DNA from: Conexibacter arvalis
GTDB taxonomy: Bacteria > Actinomycetota > Thermoleophilia > Solirubrobacterales > Solirubrobacteraceae
Length of the DNA: 64,000 nucleotides
Assembly: GCF_014199525.1 (NCBI RefSeq)
Contig: NZ_JACHNU010000003.1
Span: 248,001 to 312,000 of the forward strand
Direction of reading: 5' to 3'
Below the pieces are notes generated by a model that did no database searches, was not told where the DNA came from, and worked only from the letters and a program-made list of their open reading frames with translations. The translations under genes were made by a program, and so were the position numbers. Below, one piece after another: positions 1-8,872 of this stretch (its first letter is position 1; each line of letters opens with the position of its first letter).

Positions 1-1157
1 CCCAGCACGAGCACCGTGTGGGCGAACTCGAGGTCCGGGATCGTCGCCTGCAGGCCGGGCGCCGCGAGCGCCTGCTGCAGGCCCAGGTCGACCTGCGGGA
101 GGCCGGCGCGGGAGTCGACGTGGGGCGACTTCAGCGCCTCGCGCACGACGCGCTGGAGCAGGAAGCCCTCCTCGTTGGTCGTCGTGCCGCCGGCGAGCGC
201 CGCGGTCTTCGACCCGCCCGCCTGCAGCGCGGCGGCGGCGACGTCGAGCGCGTACTCCCACGTCGCCGGGACCAGCTCGCCGCTCTCGGAGTCGCGCACG
301 AGCGGCTCGGTGATCCGCTCCTCGCTGTGGATCGCCTGGTAGGCGAAGCGGCCCTTGTCGCACAGCCAGCCGTCGTCGACGCCCTCGTTGTCGCGCGCGA
401 GGACGCGCAGGACGCGCTCGTCGCGGACGGTGAACTCGACGTTGCACTGGGCCGGGCAGTGGGTGCAGACCGAGCCGGCGCCCTCGATGTCCCACGGACG
501 GGCGCGGAAGCGGTAGGCGCGCGAGGTCAGCGCGCCGACCGGGCACAGCTCGATGATGTTGCCGCTGAACGGCGCGACGTACGGGTGGCCGTCGAAGGTG
601 CCGACGTAGGTCGACGCGCCGCGCTCGTTGAGGACCAGCTGGTAGTCCTCGGAGACCTCCTGCGAGAAGCGGACGCAGCGGTAGCAGAGGATGCAGCGCT
701 CGCGGTCGATCGCGATCAGCGGCGAGAGCTCGAGCGGCTTCTTGAAGTGGCGCTTGGGCTCGACCATCCGCGATATGCCGCGGCCCCAGCCGAAGGTGAT
801 GTCCTGCAGCGGGCACTCGCCGCCCTTGTCGCAGACCGGGCAGTCGAGCGGGTGGTTGACGAGCAGGAACTCGATCACCGAGTTCTGCGCCTCTCTGACG
901 CGGTCGGTCTGGGTGTGGACGACCATGCCGTCCTTGACCGGCGTCGAGCAGGCGGTCTGCAGCTTCGGTATCCCCTCGACCTCGACGAGGCACATGCGGC
1001 AGGCGCCGACGGGCGCGCCGAGCTTCGGCTCGTAGCAGAAGACGGGGATCTCGACGTCGCCGTACTTGGCGCCGTCGACCAGCATCACGCCCTCGGGCGC
1101 GCTGACCTCGCGCCCGTCGATCGAGAACGTGACGAATCTTCTTTCAGGGCGCGGCAT
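1..1157 (-). CDS. nuoG: NADH-quinone oxidoreductase subunit G (3' end outside window)
   Basis: This subunit carries the iron-sulfur wire of the peripheral arm of complex I. About 385 residues are visible and the rest lies beyond the window edge. A plant-type 2Fe-2S motif is present at C41, C53, C56 and C70, followed by the CPVCDKGGEC block that ligates the next cluster, the RCILCYRC motif, and a CTHCPAQC motif that starts the molybdopterin-oxidoreductase-like part. The ATG at 1157 lies one base from the nuoF stop, so this is the most distal visible gene of the nuoABCDEFG operon. Confidence 0.95.
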   Translation of the reverse strand, partial: MPRPERRFVTFSIDGREVSAPEGVMLVDGAKYGDVEIPVFCYEPKLGAPVGACRMCLVEVEGIPKLQTACSTPVKDGMVVHTQTDRVREAQNSVIEFLLVNHPLDCPVCDKGGECPLQDITFGWGRGISRMVEPKRHFKKPLELSPLIAIDRERCILCYRCVRFSQEVSEDYQLVLNERGASTYVGTFDGHPYVAPFSGNIIELCPVGALTSRAYRFRARPWDIEGAGSVCTHCPAQCNVEFTVRDERVLRVLARDNEGVDDGWLCDKGRFAYQAIHSEERITEPLVRDSESGELVPATWEYALDVAAAALQAGGSKTAALAGGTTTNEEGFLLQRVVREALKSPHVDSRAGLPQVDLGLQQALAAPGLQATIPDLEFAHTVLVL

Positions 1158-1158
1158 C

Positions 1159-2466
1159 TCAGGCGGCTCCAGCGATCGCGATCGGAGACGGCTCCGGCAT
1201 CTCGCCGAAGCCGGCGGCGGCGCGCTTCTCCTCGATGTACTGCTCGAACTCGCCGCGGAACTTGGCGACCATCGACGACAGCGGCATCGCCATCGCGTCG
1301 CCGAGGACGCAGAGGCAGTTGCCCATGATCTGGTCCTGGACGGAGGCGATGATGTCGAGATCCATCGGCGTGGCGTCGCCCTCGTGGATCCGCTGGAGCA
1401 TCTTCACGGTCCAGTTGGTCCCCTCGCGGCAGGGGGTGCACTTGCCGCACGACTCGTGTCTGTAGAACTTCGCCAGCGTCAGCGCGACGTCGACGACCGA
1501 GTTGGAGTCGTCGACGACGATGATCGCGCCGGAGCCGAGCATCGAGCCGGCCTTCGCCATCGAGTCGAAGTCGTAGGGCAGCTCGAGGTCCTCAGGCGTC
1601 AGCACCGGCGAGGAGGAGCCGCCGGGGAACCAGAACTTGATCTCCCGGCCGGGCTCGGGGCCGCCCGCGAGGCCGTAGACGATGTCTCTCGACTTCATCC
1701 CCAGCTCGATCTCGTAGTTGCCCGGTCTCTGGACGTTGCCGGAGATCGAGATCAGCTTCGTGCCGGCCGAGTTGTCGACGCCGAGCTTCGCGTACTCCGT
1801 GCCGCCCATCTTGATGATGTGCGGGACGGTCGCGAGCGTCTCGACGTTGTTGATCAGCGTCGGGCCCTGGTAGAGGCCCTGGTTGGCCGGGAACGGCGGC
1901 TTCAGGCGCGGGTTGCCGCGCTTGCCCTCGAGCGAGTCGAGCAGGCCGGTCTCCTCGCCGCAGATGTAGGCGCCGGCGCCGCGGTGCAGCACGAGCGTCT
2001 GCGAGTGGCCCGAGCCAAGGATGTCCTCGCCCAGGAAGCCGGCCTCGCGCGCCTCGTGGATCGCCGCCTCGAGCTTCATCGCCTGCAGCTCGTACTCGCC
2101 GCGGATGTAGATGAAGGAGCGGTTGGCGCCGGCCGCGTACGCCGCGATGATCATGCCCTCGACGAGCATGTGCGGCGACTTCTGCATCAGCTCGCGGTCC
2201 TTGAAGGTCCCGGGCTCGGACTCGTCGGCGTTGCAGACGAGGTACTTGTCCATCGCCCCTCTGGGCAGGAACGAGACCTTCTTGCCCATCGCGAAGCCGG
2301 CGCCGCCGCGGCCGCGCAGGCCGGAGTCGAGCAGGTTCTGGAGGACCTCCTCGGGCGTCATTCTCAGCGCCCGCTTGAGCGACTCGTAGCCGCCGCGGCG
2401 CATGTAGACCTCGATCGTGTCGAGGCCCGGCTCGTCGATCCGGTCGAAGAGAAGCTTGTCACTCAT
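1159..2466 (-). CDS. nuoF: NADH-quinone oxidoreductase subunit F, NADH/FMN-binding
   Basis: 435 residues, the usual length. This subunit oxidises NADH, passes electrons to FMN and holds the N3 4Fe-4S cluster. Seen are the glycine-rich GLRGRGGAGF nucleotide/FMN motif near residue 50, the GAGAYICGEETGLLDSLEG segment near 160-180 and the C-terminal ESCGKCTPCREG cluster motif with a distal cysteine in GNCLCVLGD. Its start overlaps the 3' end of nuoE by 8 bases, so translation is probably coupled. Confidence 0.97.
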   Translation of the reverse strand: MSDKLLFDRIDEPGLDTIEVYMRRGGYESLKRALRMTPEEVLQNLLDSGLRGRGGAGFAMGKKVSFLPRGAMDKYLVCNADESEPGTFKDRELMQKSPHMLVEGMIIAAYAAGANRSFIYIRGEYELQAMKLEAAIHEAREAGFLGEDILGSGHSQTLVLHRGAGAYICGEETGLLDSLEGKRGNPRLKPPFPANQGLYQGPTLINNVETLATVPHIIKMGGTEYAKLGVDNSAGTKLISISGNVQRPGNYEIELGMKSRDIVYGLAGGPEPGREIKFWFPGGSSSPVLTPEDLELPYDFDSMAKAGSMLGSGAIIVVDDSNSVVDVALTLAKFYRHESCGKCTPCREGTNWTVKMLQRIHEGDATPMDLDIIASVQDQIMGNCLCVLGDAMAMPLSSMVAKFRGEFEQYIEEKRAAAGFGEMPEPSPIAIAGAA

Positions 2467-3100
2467 GGGCCTGTGCCTTTGCTCCAGGGTCGGCGCACGC
2501 GCGCCGGGAAAGCTGCTTCTCGGGCAGCACCTCGCGGCCCTCTCTCAGGTCCGCGACGAGCTGCTCGGCGTCGGCCAGCTCGAGCGGGCCGACGAACTCG
2601 CCGTTGACCGAGGCCATCGGCGCGATGTCGCAGGCGCCGAGGCACTCGAAGCCGCGGACGTTGAAGTCGGGGTCCTCGCCGGCCGCCTGCTGGACGGCGG
2701 CGAGCAGCTCGGGGCCGCCGCGCAGCGAGCAGCTGATGTTCGTGCAGACGTAGACTCTGTGTCTGCCGACCGGCTCGGTCTCGAACATGTCGTAGAAGGT
2801 CGCGACCGCCGTCAGGTAGCCGGGCGTGAGGCGCATGACGCAGGCGACCTGCTCGATCGCCTCCGGCGAGCACCAGCCGTGCAGGTCCTGCGCCGCGTGC
2901 AGCGCCGGGATCGCGGCGGAGCGGAAGTTCGGGTACTTCGCCATCGCCGCCTCGATCTGCTCGCGCAGCTGCGGCGGGACGGGCGTCGTCGCCGGGTCGG
3001 GGACCGGCGCCGGGTCCTTGCCGAGATCGACCGAGTCGTCCCAGCCAGGGATTCGCGAGCCGTGCCCGTAGCGAGCGACGGCCGGAGACTGCTCGGACAT
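2459..3100 (-). CDS. nuoE: NADH-quinone oxidoreductase subunit E, thioredoxin-like 2Fe-2S
   Basis: 213 residues. This 24-kDa subunit holds the N1a 2Fe-2S cluster next to NuoF. The four cysteine ligands are visible in CTNISCSLRG and, about 35 residues later, in ECLGACDIAP. The helical N-terminal part contains the family-typical LHAAQDLHGW segment. The start is set by a TGATG overlap with the nuoD stop. The first 35 residues and the last 25 are poorly conserved extensions. Confidence 0.96.
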   Translation of the reverse strand: MSEQSPAVARYGHGSRIPGWDDSVDLGKDPAPVPDPATTPVPPQLREQIEAAMAKYPNFRSAAIPALHAAQDLHGWCSPEAIEQVACVMRLTPGYLTAVATFYDMFETEPVGRHRVYVCTNISCSLRGGPELLAAVQQAAGEDPDFNVRGFECLGACDIAPMASVNGEFVGPLELADAEQLVADLREGREVLPEKQLSRRACADPGAKAQAHE

Positions 3101-4341
3101 CAGCGGTCCACTCCTCCGAGGACGGGGTCCAGCATCGCGAGCGTCGCCACGAGGTCCGCGATGTAGGTGTCGCGGCTCGCCGGCGCGGTCGCCTGAAGGT
3201 TCACGAACGAGGGGTCGCGCATGTGCACGCGCGCCGGCTTGGAGGAGCCGTCGGAGCGCACGAAGCAGCCGAGCTCGCCGCGCGGCGACTCGATCGGGAA
3301 GTAGACCTCGCCCGGCGGGACGCGGAAGCCCTCGGTCACCAGCTTGAAGTGGTGGATGAGCGCCTCCATCGAGGTCGCCAGCTCATGGCGCGGCGGCAGC
3401 GCGACCTTGCGGTCCTCGGTGATGAAGGGGCCCTCGGGGAGGCCGTCGAGCGCCTGGTCGATGATCTCGCACGACTCGATGATCTCGGCGTGGCGGACCC
3501 GGTAGCGATCGTAGTTGTCGCCCGTGGTCCCGACCGGGATCTTGAATCTGAAGTCCTCGTAGGAGCAGTACGGCGCCGCCTTGCGCAGGTCCCACGGGTT
3601 GCCGGTCGCGCGCAGCAGCGGGCCGGTGACGCCCAGGTCCAGCAGCGTCTCCTCGTCGACCGTGCCGGTGTTGCGCATGCGCTGGAGGAAGATCTCGTTC
3701 TTGTCCAGCAGCGCGCTGTACTGCTCGGAGCGGTGGCGCATCGTCTGCGTGAATCTCTTCACGCGCTCGGCCCAGCCGCGGGGGATGTCCTCGATCACGC
3801 CGCCGACCTGGAAGTAGCGCGTGTGCATGCGCTGGCCCGACGACATCTCAAACAGGTCGAGGACGGCCTCGCGCTCGCGGAAGCAGTACCACCAGACGCC
3901 GATCGCCCCGAGGTCGATGCAGCTCGTGCCGAGCCACACCAGGTGCGACATGATCCGGTTGAGCTCCATGTGGATCACGCGCAGGTACTGGGCGCGCTTG
4001 GGCACCTCGACCTCGAGCAGCTTCTCGACGGCGCCGCAGTAGGCGTACGAGTTGAAGTAGTAGGCGAGGTAGTCCATCCGCTCGACGACCGGGATGACCT
4101 TCCAGTACGCCTTCTGCTCGGCGGTCTTCTCGATGCCGGTGTGGACGTAGCCGATGATCGGCTTGATGTCGCGGACGATCTCGCCCTCGAGCGTGAGGAT
4201 GAGCCGCAGCACGCCGTGCGTCGACGGGTGGTGCGGGCCCATGTTGATCGTCATCAGCTCCTGCTCGAGCCCCATGCCGGCGGGCTCGGCGGAGTAGGAG
4301 ATCGACTGCTCGCGTCTGCGGTAGTCGCTCAGCGCGCTCAT
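3100..4341 (-). CDS. nuoD: NADH-quinone oxidoreductase subunit D, 49-kDa quinone-site subunit
   Basis: 413 residues from the chosen ATG. With NuoB it forms the ubiquinone/menaquinone pocket. Family signatures are MGPHHPSTHGVLR near residue 25, GYVHTGIEK, the long YCFREREAVLDLFE helix and the C-terminal ESPRGELGCF and MRDPSFVNL motifs. I prefer ATG 4341 to an in-frame GTG at 4350, because ATG 4341 overlaps the nuoC stop as ATGA, the coupling seen elsewhere in this operon. Confidence 0.96.
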   Translation of the reverse strand: MSALSDYRRREQSISYSAEPAGMGLEQELMTINMGPHHPSTHGVLRLILTLEGEIVRDIKPIIGYVHTGIEKTAEQKAYWKVIPVVERMDYLAYYFNSYAYCGAVEKLLEVEVPKRAQYLRVIHMELNRIMSHLVWLGTSCIDLGAIGVWWYCFREREAVLDLFEMSSGQRMHTRYFQVGGVIEDIPRGWAERVKRFTQTMRHRSEQYSALLDKNEIFLQRMRNTGTVDEETLLDLGVTGPLLRATGNPWDLRKAAPYCSYEDFRFKIPVGTTGDNYDRYRVRHAEIIESCEIIDQALDGLPEGPFITEDRKVALPPRHELATSMEALIHHFKLVTEGFRVPPGEVYFPIESPRGELGCFVRSDGSSKPARVHMRDPSFVNLQATAPASRDTYIADLVATLAMLDPVLGGVDR

Positions 4342-4847
4342 CGCGACCACCCCGGGATCTTGTCCTCGTTGTAGGTGAAGATGACCGGCTCGCCGCCGAT
4401 CGGGAAGTCGCGTCGCTGCGGATGGCCCTCGTAGTCCTCGGGCATCAGGATGCGGCGCAGGTCGGGATGGCCGTCGAAGATGACGCCGAACATGTCGTAG
4501 ACCTCGCGCTCGGGATGGTTGGCGCCGGACCAGAGGTCGCAGACGGTCGCGACGTGCGCATCGTCGATCGGCATGCGGACCTTCACGCAGATGCGGTCGA
4601 CGTTCGTCATGTCGAGCAGCTGGTAGTGGACGCCGAGGCGCGGCTCCTCGGGGTAGTAGTCGACCCCGTGGAGGCTGGCGAGCGCGTTGTAGCCGCGCGC
4701 CTTCAGCGTCTCCAGCACCGGATGGACCTGGGCGGGGTCGACGGAGATCGTCGCCTCGCCGCGGAAGTGGAGGGTGTCGAGGACCGCGTCGGGATGCTTC
4801 TCGCGCAGGTCCTGAGCGATCAGCTCCAGACCTGTCGCGTCAGGCAC
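4338..4847 (-). CDS. nuoC: NADH-quinone oxidoreductase subunit C, 30-kDa subunit
   Basis: 169 residues starting at GTG. This peripheral-arm scaffold subunit shows the diagnostic ANHPEREVYDMFGVIFDGHPDLRRIL block near residues 105-135 and ends with an RRDFP segment typical of the family. It overlaps the 3' end of nuoB by 8 bases and nuoD by 4, consistent with one polycistronic message. NuoC and NuoD are separate genes here, unlike the fused NuoCD of enterobacteria. Confidence 0.95.
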   Translation of the reverse strand: MPDATGLELIAQDLREKHPDAVLDTLHFRGEATISVDPAQVHPVLETLKARGYNALASLHGVDYYPEEPRLGVHYQLLDMTNVDRICVKVRMPIDDAHVATVCDLWSGANHPEREVYDMFGVIFDGHPDLRRILMPEDYEGHPQRRDFPIGGEPVIFTYNEDKIPGWSR

Positions 4848-5529
4848 CTTGGGTCTCCCCGCTCTGGAAGACGTTGATCGCGTTGACGCCGGGCCGGTCG
4901 GCGTCGCCGACGACCTCCTCGGTGCCCTCCGCCTCGTAGCGCTCGCGCCAGCCCTTCGGCGGGTTGCCGTGGACCTTGGAGCGCAGCTTCAGGATCGCGT
5001 GCGCGAGCGCCTCCGGGCGCGGCGGGCAGCCGGGCACGTGGACGTCGATCGGCATGAACTTGTCGGCCGGGACGAGCGCGTAGTTGTTGAAGACGCCCAT
5101 CGAGGAGCAGCAGGCGCCCATCGAGATCGCCCAGCGCGGCTCGAGCATCTGGTCGTAGATGCGGCGGACGATCGGCGCCATCTTGATCGAGACGCGACCG
5201 GAGAGGATCAGCATGTCGGCCTGGCGCGGCGAGGCGCGGAAGGCCTCGAAGCCGAAGCGGCCGATGTCGACGCGGGCGCCGGGCAGCGACATCATCTCGA
5301 TCGCGCAGCAGGCGAGGCCGAAGGTCGCGGGGAACATCGAGTTGCCGCGCGCCCACGCGGTCACCTTGTCGAGCGTCGTCGTGAGGACGCGCTCCTCCAC
5401 GTACTGCTCCAGCTCGGCGTCGGTGAGGTCGCCGCGCAGCATGTCGCGCGCGCGCTGCTGCCGGATGCGGAACTGCTCGCCGCCGCCCTCGACGAGGGGC
5501 TGGCCGAGCTTGGCGCGCGTTATCTCCAT
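4840..5529 (-). CDS. nuoB: NADH-quinone oxidoreductase subunit B, N2 cluster subunit
   Basis: 229 residues. It carries the terminal 4Fe-4S cluster N2 that reduces quinone. The ligands are visible as the adjacent cysteines of GLACCAIEMM, the cysteine of SMGACCSSMG and VPGCPPRPE. ATG 5529 has AAAGG seven bases upstream and overlaps the nuoA end by 10 bases. An in-frame ATG at 5550 adds seven residues and lacks an SD. Longer reading to 5748 runs through nuoA and is not coding. Confidence 0.95.
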   Translation of the reverse strand: MEITRAKLGQPLVEGGGEQFRIRQQRARDMLRGDLTDAELEQYVEERVLTTTLDKVTAWARGNSMFPATFGLACCAIEMMSLPGARVDIGRFGFEAFRASPRQADMLILSGRVSIKMAPIVRRIYDQMLEPRWAISMGACCSSMGVFNNYALVPADKFMPIDVHVPGCPPRPEALAHAILKLRSKVHGNPPKGWRERYEAEGTEEVVGDADRPGVNAINVFQSGETQGA

Positions 5530-5885
5530 TCCATTGCCTTTCGGCGCCATTCGTAGACGAAGGCGACGACCAGCGGCACGAGGAAGACGCACATCGCGAC
5601 CAGCGCGAACGTACCGACCTCCCGCAGCTGCACCGCGATCGGGTAGATGAACAGCAGTTCGACGTCGAAGATGATGAACAGCATCGCGATCAGGTAGAAG
5701 CTGATCCCGAAGCGGAAGCTGCCTCTCACCTCGGAGGGCAGGCCACACTCGTAGGGGGTTACCTGAGCGTCTCTCGTGGTGCCCGCGCGCTTGGGCCCGA
5801 GCAGCGAGCCGGCGGACACGAACACCGCGCCGATGACAGCGCCGAGGACGACAAAGACGATGGCGGGACCGTACGTAGTCAGCAT
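5520..5885 (-). CDS. nuoA: NADH-quinone oxidoreductase subunit A, membrane subunit
   Basis: 121 residues, first gene of the nuo operon. Three transmembrane helices are visible: the N-terminal FVVLGAVIGAVFV stretch, the segment around LIAMLFIIFDVELLF, and the C-terminal FALVAMCVFLVPLVVAFV. The family signature YECGLPS and the acidic FDVELLF segment next to the quinone channel are both present. The gene starts just downstream of an AT-rich region with a 15-bp palindrome. Confidence 0.95.
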   Translation of the reverse strand: MLTTYGPAIVFVVLGAVIGAVFVSAGSLLGPKRAGTTRDAQVTPYECGLPSEVRGSFRFGISFYLIAMLFIIFDVELLFIYPIAVQLREVGTFALVAMCVFLVPLVVAFVYEWRRKAMEWR

Positions 5886-5979
5886 CTCCGCCGTGGTTAT
5901 ATCACCAGTCCGTAGAAGCTTGTAACAACGTGTTACTTAGTGCTTAAAGTGTCGATATGCATGTGCTGAAAGGCGCAAG
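5886..5979. promoter_or_regulatory. Divergent intergenic region with palindrome upstream of nuoA
   Basis: This 94-bp gap between nuoA and the divergent gene at 5980 is much more AT-rich than its surroundings. It contains a perfect inverted repeat, GTAACA-acg-TGTTAC, at 5922-5936. The repeat is well placed to be an operator for the nuo promoter or for both directions. No convincing -35/-10 pair could be fixed, and the regulator is unknown. Confidence 0.5.
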
Positions 5980-6438
5980 ATGGCAACCGTTCACCTCGTC
6001 GTCGGCGTGCTCCTGCTCGCCCTCAACCTCGCCGCCGGCGTCGTCGGCGCGTGGGCCTGGCTGAGAGTCCAGCCGAGCCTCGTCTTCTGGCGCCTGCTGC
6101 GCGCCGGCCAGGCGGCGATAGTCGTGCAGGTGCTGCTCGGCGCGCTGCTGCTCGTGCTCGGCCACTCGCCCGACGGCGACCTGCACATCCTCTACGGGGT
6201 GCTGCCGCTCGCGATCGCGTTCATCGCCGAGCAGCTGCGGATCGGCTCGGCCGAGGCGATCCTCGACAGTCGCGGCTTCGCCTCCTCGCAGGATGTCGGG
6301 GAGCTGCCGGCCGACGAGCAGCGAGTCGTCGTCCTGTCGATCGTGCGGCGCGAGGTCGGCGTGATGACGATCTCCTGCTTCGTGATCGTCGTGCTGGCGC
6401 TGCGGGCGGCCGGCGAGGCCGGCGCGATCCCGCTCTGA
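5980..6438 (+). CDS. Small polytopic membrane protein, function unknown
   Basis: 152 residues, not recognised. Four hydrophobic helices are visible at about residues 2-27, 43-62, 68-86 and 125-145. Between the third and fourth is a short polar segment (LRIGSAEAILDSRGF...ADEQRVVVLSIVRREVG). The start ATG has AAAGG about eight bases upstream. It is transcribed away from nuoA, and a hairpin terminator follows at 6496. A respiratory-chain role is possible from context only. Confidence 0.7.
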   Translation: MATVHLVVGVLLLALNLAAGVVGAWAWLRVQPSLVFWRLLRAGQAAIVVQVLLGALLLVLGHSPDGDLHILYGVLPLAIAFIAEQLRIGSAEAILDSRGFASSQDVGELPADEQRVVVLSIVRREVGVMTISCFVIVVLALRAAGEAGAIPL

Positions 6439-6495
6439 GCGCGCGCGCCTCGGCCGCCCCGGTGAGGAATGCGGCGCGGCCGAGCGCGAGGAAGC

Positions 6496-6520
6496 GAGGG
6501 TCCCGGCACCGACCCTCTTT
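6496..6520 (+). terminator. Rho-independent terminator after the 5980 gene
   Basis: The stem GAGGGTC (6496-6502) pairs with GACCCTC (6511-6517) across an 8-base loop and is followed by TTT. A second hairpin, GACGATC/GATCGTC, lies downstream near 6537-6557. No other feature is seen in the 210-bp gap between these convergent genes. Confidence 0.6.
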
Positions 6521-6648
6521 GGTTGCCGCCGTTGAGGACGATCGAAGGAAGATCGTCTCGGCCGGCGCCGGGACTGGGAGGGCTTTCGGCGCCGCGCGGC
6601 TCGCTCCTGCACGACTTCGAGCGATTCCCATCCACGCGCGAGAGGCGC

Positions 6649-7041
6649 TCAGCCGCGAACGGTCACCGTCCCCCACTCGCCGAGCGTGTTGTGGCGCTCC
6701 TGGGCGCAGCGCATCAGGTACTCGCCCGGGGTCAGGCGGACGGTGAGCGTCTGCGACTCGCCTGGCTTCAGCGGGCGGCCGCGCACGAGCAGCCTTCTGT
6801 CGCCGTCGGCCCGGCGCAGCTCGAAGCGGTGGACGATGCGGCCGTCGTTGCGGATCGTGAAGGCGCGGCGCCCGGCCGAGAGGCGCAGCTCCTGGGGGTC
6901 GAGGCGGAACTCCGACATCGCCACGACGGCGGCGCTGGTGTCGGCGACGTCGGCGCTGCGACCGCTGCCGCAGCCGCCGAGTGCGAGCGCGGCCACGACG
7001 AAAAGGGCCGCAAACGGACGCTTCGGGGGGAGTGGGGGCAT
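6649..7041 (-). CDS. Cupredoxin-like lipoprotein
   Basis: 130 residues. The lipoprotein signal peptide ends in the lipobox LGGC near residue 23, so the protein should be anchored on the outer face of the membrane. The rest is a single small beta-domain resembling plastocyanin/azurin folds. A histidine lies in IVHRFEL and the late loop is MRCAQERHN, giving the His, Cys and second His ligands. The usual axial Met is not evident in the following turn, so copper binding is plausible but unproven. The start is 34 bases from the divergent cytochrome c gene, which suggests shared control and an electron-transfer role. Confidence 0.7.
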   Translation of the reverse strand: MPPLPPKRPFAALFVVAALALGGCGSGRSADVADTSAAVVAMSEFRLDPQELRLSAGRRAFTIRNDGRIVHRFELRRADGDRRLLVRGRPLKPGESQTLTVRLTPGEYLMRCAQERHNTLGEWGTVTVRG

Positions 7042-7075
7042 CGCGGCGGGATTCTTCCGTATAGTCCCCGACCGC

Positions 7076-7594
7076 ATGACGCGCCTTCCGAAGTCGATCA
7101 CCATCATCGCCGCCGCGCTGGCGGTCTCCGTCTCGGTCGCCGCCTGCGGCGAGCAGAAGATCCAGGTCGCCGCCGACAGCCCGGAGCGGCATGCCGCCGA
7201 GGTCTTCAAAGAGCGCTGCGCCGGCTGCCACACCTTCAACGCCGCCGGCACCCGCGGCTCCGCGGCCAACATCAGAACCCGCGAGCGCACCGACGGCCCG
7301 AACTTCAACGTCCGCTTCGCCTGCGTCGAGCGCGTGCTCTACGCGATCCAGAACGGCGGCTTCTCCGGCGCGATCATGCCGGGCAACATCGTCGTCGGCA
7401 GAGATGCCGTCGCGGTCGCGGAGTTCGTCTCCAAGTACGCCGGCTCCGAAGCGCCCGGCGGCCGCCCCGCCGGCATGGGCGACGAGGCCAACGGCTATCA
7501 GTGCACGGCCGACACCGCGGAGCCGAGCGACCCGTCCGAGAACCAGCCCGACCAGGCTGGCAGCGGCGACAGCGGCACCGGTCCCGGCGAGTAG
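7076..7594 (+). CDS. c-type cytochrome lipoprotein
   Basis: 172 residues. The signal peptide ends in a VAAC lipobox. One haem-binding CAGCH motif sits in the mature N-terminus after EVFKERC. The candidate axial Met is in SGAIMPGNIV, followed by the AVAEFVSKYAG helix typical of class-I cytochromes c. The C-terminal 40 residues are an acidic, Gly/Ser-rich low-complexity tail. It diverges from the cupredoxin gene and precedes serS by 18 bases. It likely carries electrons on the outer face of the membrane. Confidence 0.85.
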   Translation: MTRLPKSITIIAAALAVSVSVAACGEQKIQVAADSPERHAAEVFKERCAGCHTFNAAGTRGSAANIRTRERTDGPNFNVRFACVERVLYAIQNGGFSGAIMPGNIVVGRDAVAVAEFVSKYAGSEAPGGRPAGMGDEANGYQCTADTAEPSDPSENQPDQAGSGDSGTGPGE

Positions 7595-7612
7595 TTCCGG
7601 AGCACCCGAGGC

Positions 7613-8848
7613 GTGCTCGACCTCCGGCTGATCCGCAGAGAGCCCGACGCCGTGCGAGCCGCGCTCGCGCGGCGCGGCGACGTCGCGGCCGACGCGATCG
7701 ACCGCCTGCTCGCGCTCGACCAGCGCTGGCGCGGGCTGACCGCGCAGCTGGAGGAGATCCAGGCGCAGCAGAACAGGCTCAGCCGCGCGCTGCGGGGCGC
7801 GCCGACGCCCGAGCAGCACGCCGAGATGAGCGAGCTGGCCGCGCGCGGCCGCGCCCAGTCCGACGAGCAGGCCGGCATCAGACGCGAGCTCGACGAGCTG
7901 CTCGCCTCGCTGCCGAACGTCCCGGCGCCCGATGCTGCGCCGGAGGACACCGTCGTGCGCGAGGTCGGCGACGCGACCAAGACCGGCAAGGACCACCTCG
8001 AGCTGGCCGGCGAGCGGATCGACATGGAGCGCGGCGCGCGCCTGTCGGGCTCGCGCTTCGCCTACCTGCGCGGCGACCTCGTGATGCTCGAGCTGGCGCT
8101 CGTCCGCTACGCGCTCGAGAAGCTGCGCGGCGAGGGCTTCGAGCCGGTGATCCCGCCGGTGCTCGTGCGCGAGCAGGCGCTGTACGGGACGGGCTTCCTG
8201 CCCGACACCGAGCAGCAGATCTACCACCTGCCCGCCGACGACCTCTACCTCGCCGGCACCTCGGAGGTGGCGCTCGCCTCGCTGCACCAGGGCGAGATCC
8301 TCGCCGAGGAGGAGCTGCCGCGCCGCTACGCCGGCTTCTCCCCCTGCTTCCGCCGCGAGGCCGGCGCCGCCGGCAGAGACACGCGCGGCATCTTCCGCGT
8401 CCACCAGTTCGACAAGGTCGAGATGTTCTCGTTCGTCACCCCCGATCAGTCGGAGGCCGAGCACGAGCGTCTGCTGGCGATCGAGGAGTCGATCCTGCAG
8501 GACCTCCAGATCCCGTACCGCGTCGTCAACATCGCGGTCGACGACCTCGGCGCCTCGGCGGCGAAGAAGTACGACACCGAGGGCTGGCTGCCGGGACAGG
8601 AGCGCTTCCGCGAGCTGACGTCGACCTCGAACACGACCGACTACCAGGCCCGGCGGCTCGACATCCGCTACCGGCCCAAGGACGCCAAGAAGCCGGTCAC
8701 GCTGCACACGCTCAACGGCACCGCCGTCGCGGTCGGCCGCACGATCATCGCGCTGCTGGAGAACGGCCAGCAGGAGGACGGCTCGATCGCGCTGCCGCCC
8801 GCGCTGGTCGCGGCCGGCGCGCCCGCGGTCATCCCGGCCGCGTCCTGA
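7613..8848 (+). CDS. serS: Seryl-tRNA synthetase
   Basis: 411 residues from a GTG start, close to the family length. It charges tRNA-Ser. The N-terminal long coiled-coil arm (about residues 30-100) is followed by the class-II catalytic core. Visible parts include TGFLPDTEQQIYHL, the serine-site TSEVALASLH, motif 2 FRREAGAAGRDTRGIFRVHQF and motif 3 LNGTAVAVGRTIIALLEN near the C-terminus. It may share a transcript with the upstream cytochrome c gene. Confidence 0.97.
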   Translation: MLDLRLIRREPDAVRAALARRGDVAADAIDRLLALDQRWRGLTAQLEEIQAQQNRLSRALRGAPTPEQHAEMSELAARGRAQSDEQAGIRRELDELLASLPNVPAPDAAPEDTVVREVGDATKTGKDHLELAGERIDMERGARLSGSRFAYLRGDLVMLELALVRYALEKLRGEGFEPVIPPVLVREQALYGTGFLPDTEQQIYHLPADDLYLAGTSEVALASLHQGEILAEEELPRRYAGFSPCFRREAGAAGRDTRGIFRVHQFDKVEMFSFVTPDQSEAEHERLLAIEESILQDLQIPYRVVNIAVDDLGASAAKKYDTEGWLPGQERFRELTSTSNTTDYQARRLDIRYRPKDAKKPVTLHTLNGTAVAVGRTIIALLENGQQEDGSIALPPALVAAGAPAVIPAAS

Positions 8849-8872
8849 GCGCGCGCTAGGCTCCCCGGCCCC

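Noticed and set aside
18-1328. Long plus-strand reading frame opposite nuoG/nuoF
   Set aside because: It is repetitive Arg/Ala/Asp/Val-rich translation of the antisense of clear nuo genes, the normal GC-bias artefact.
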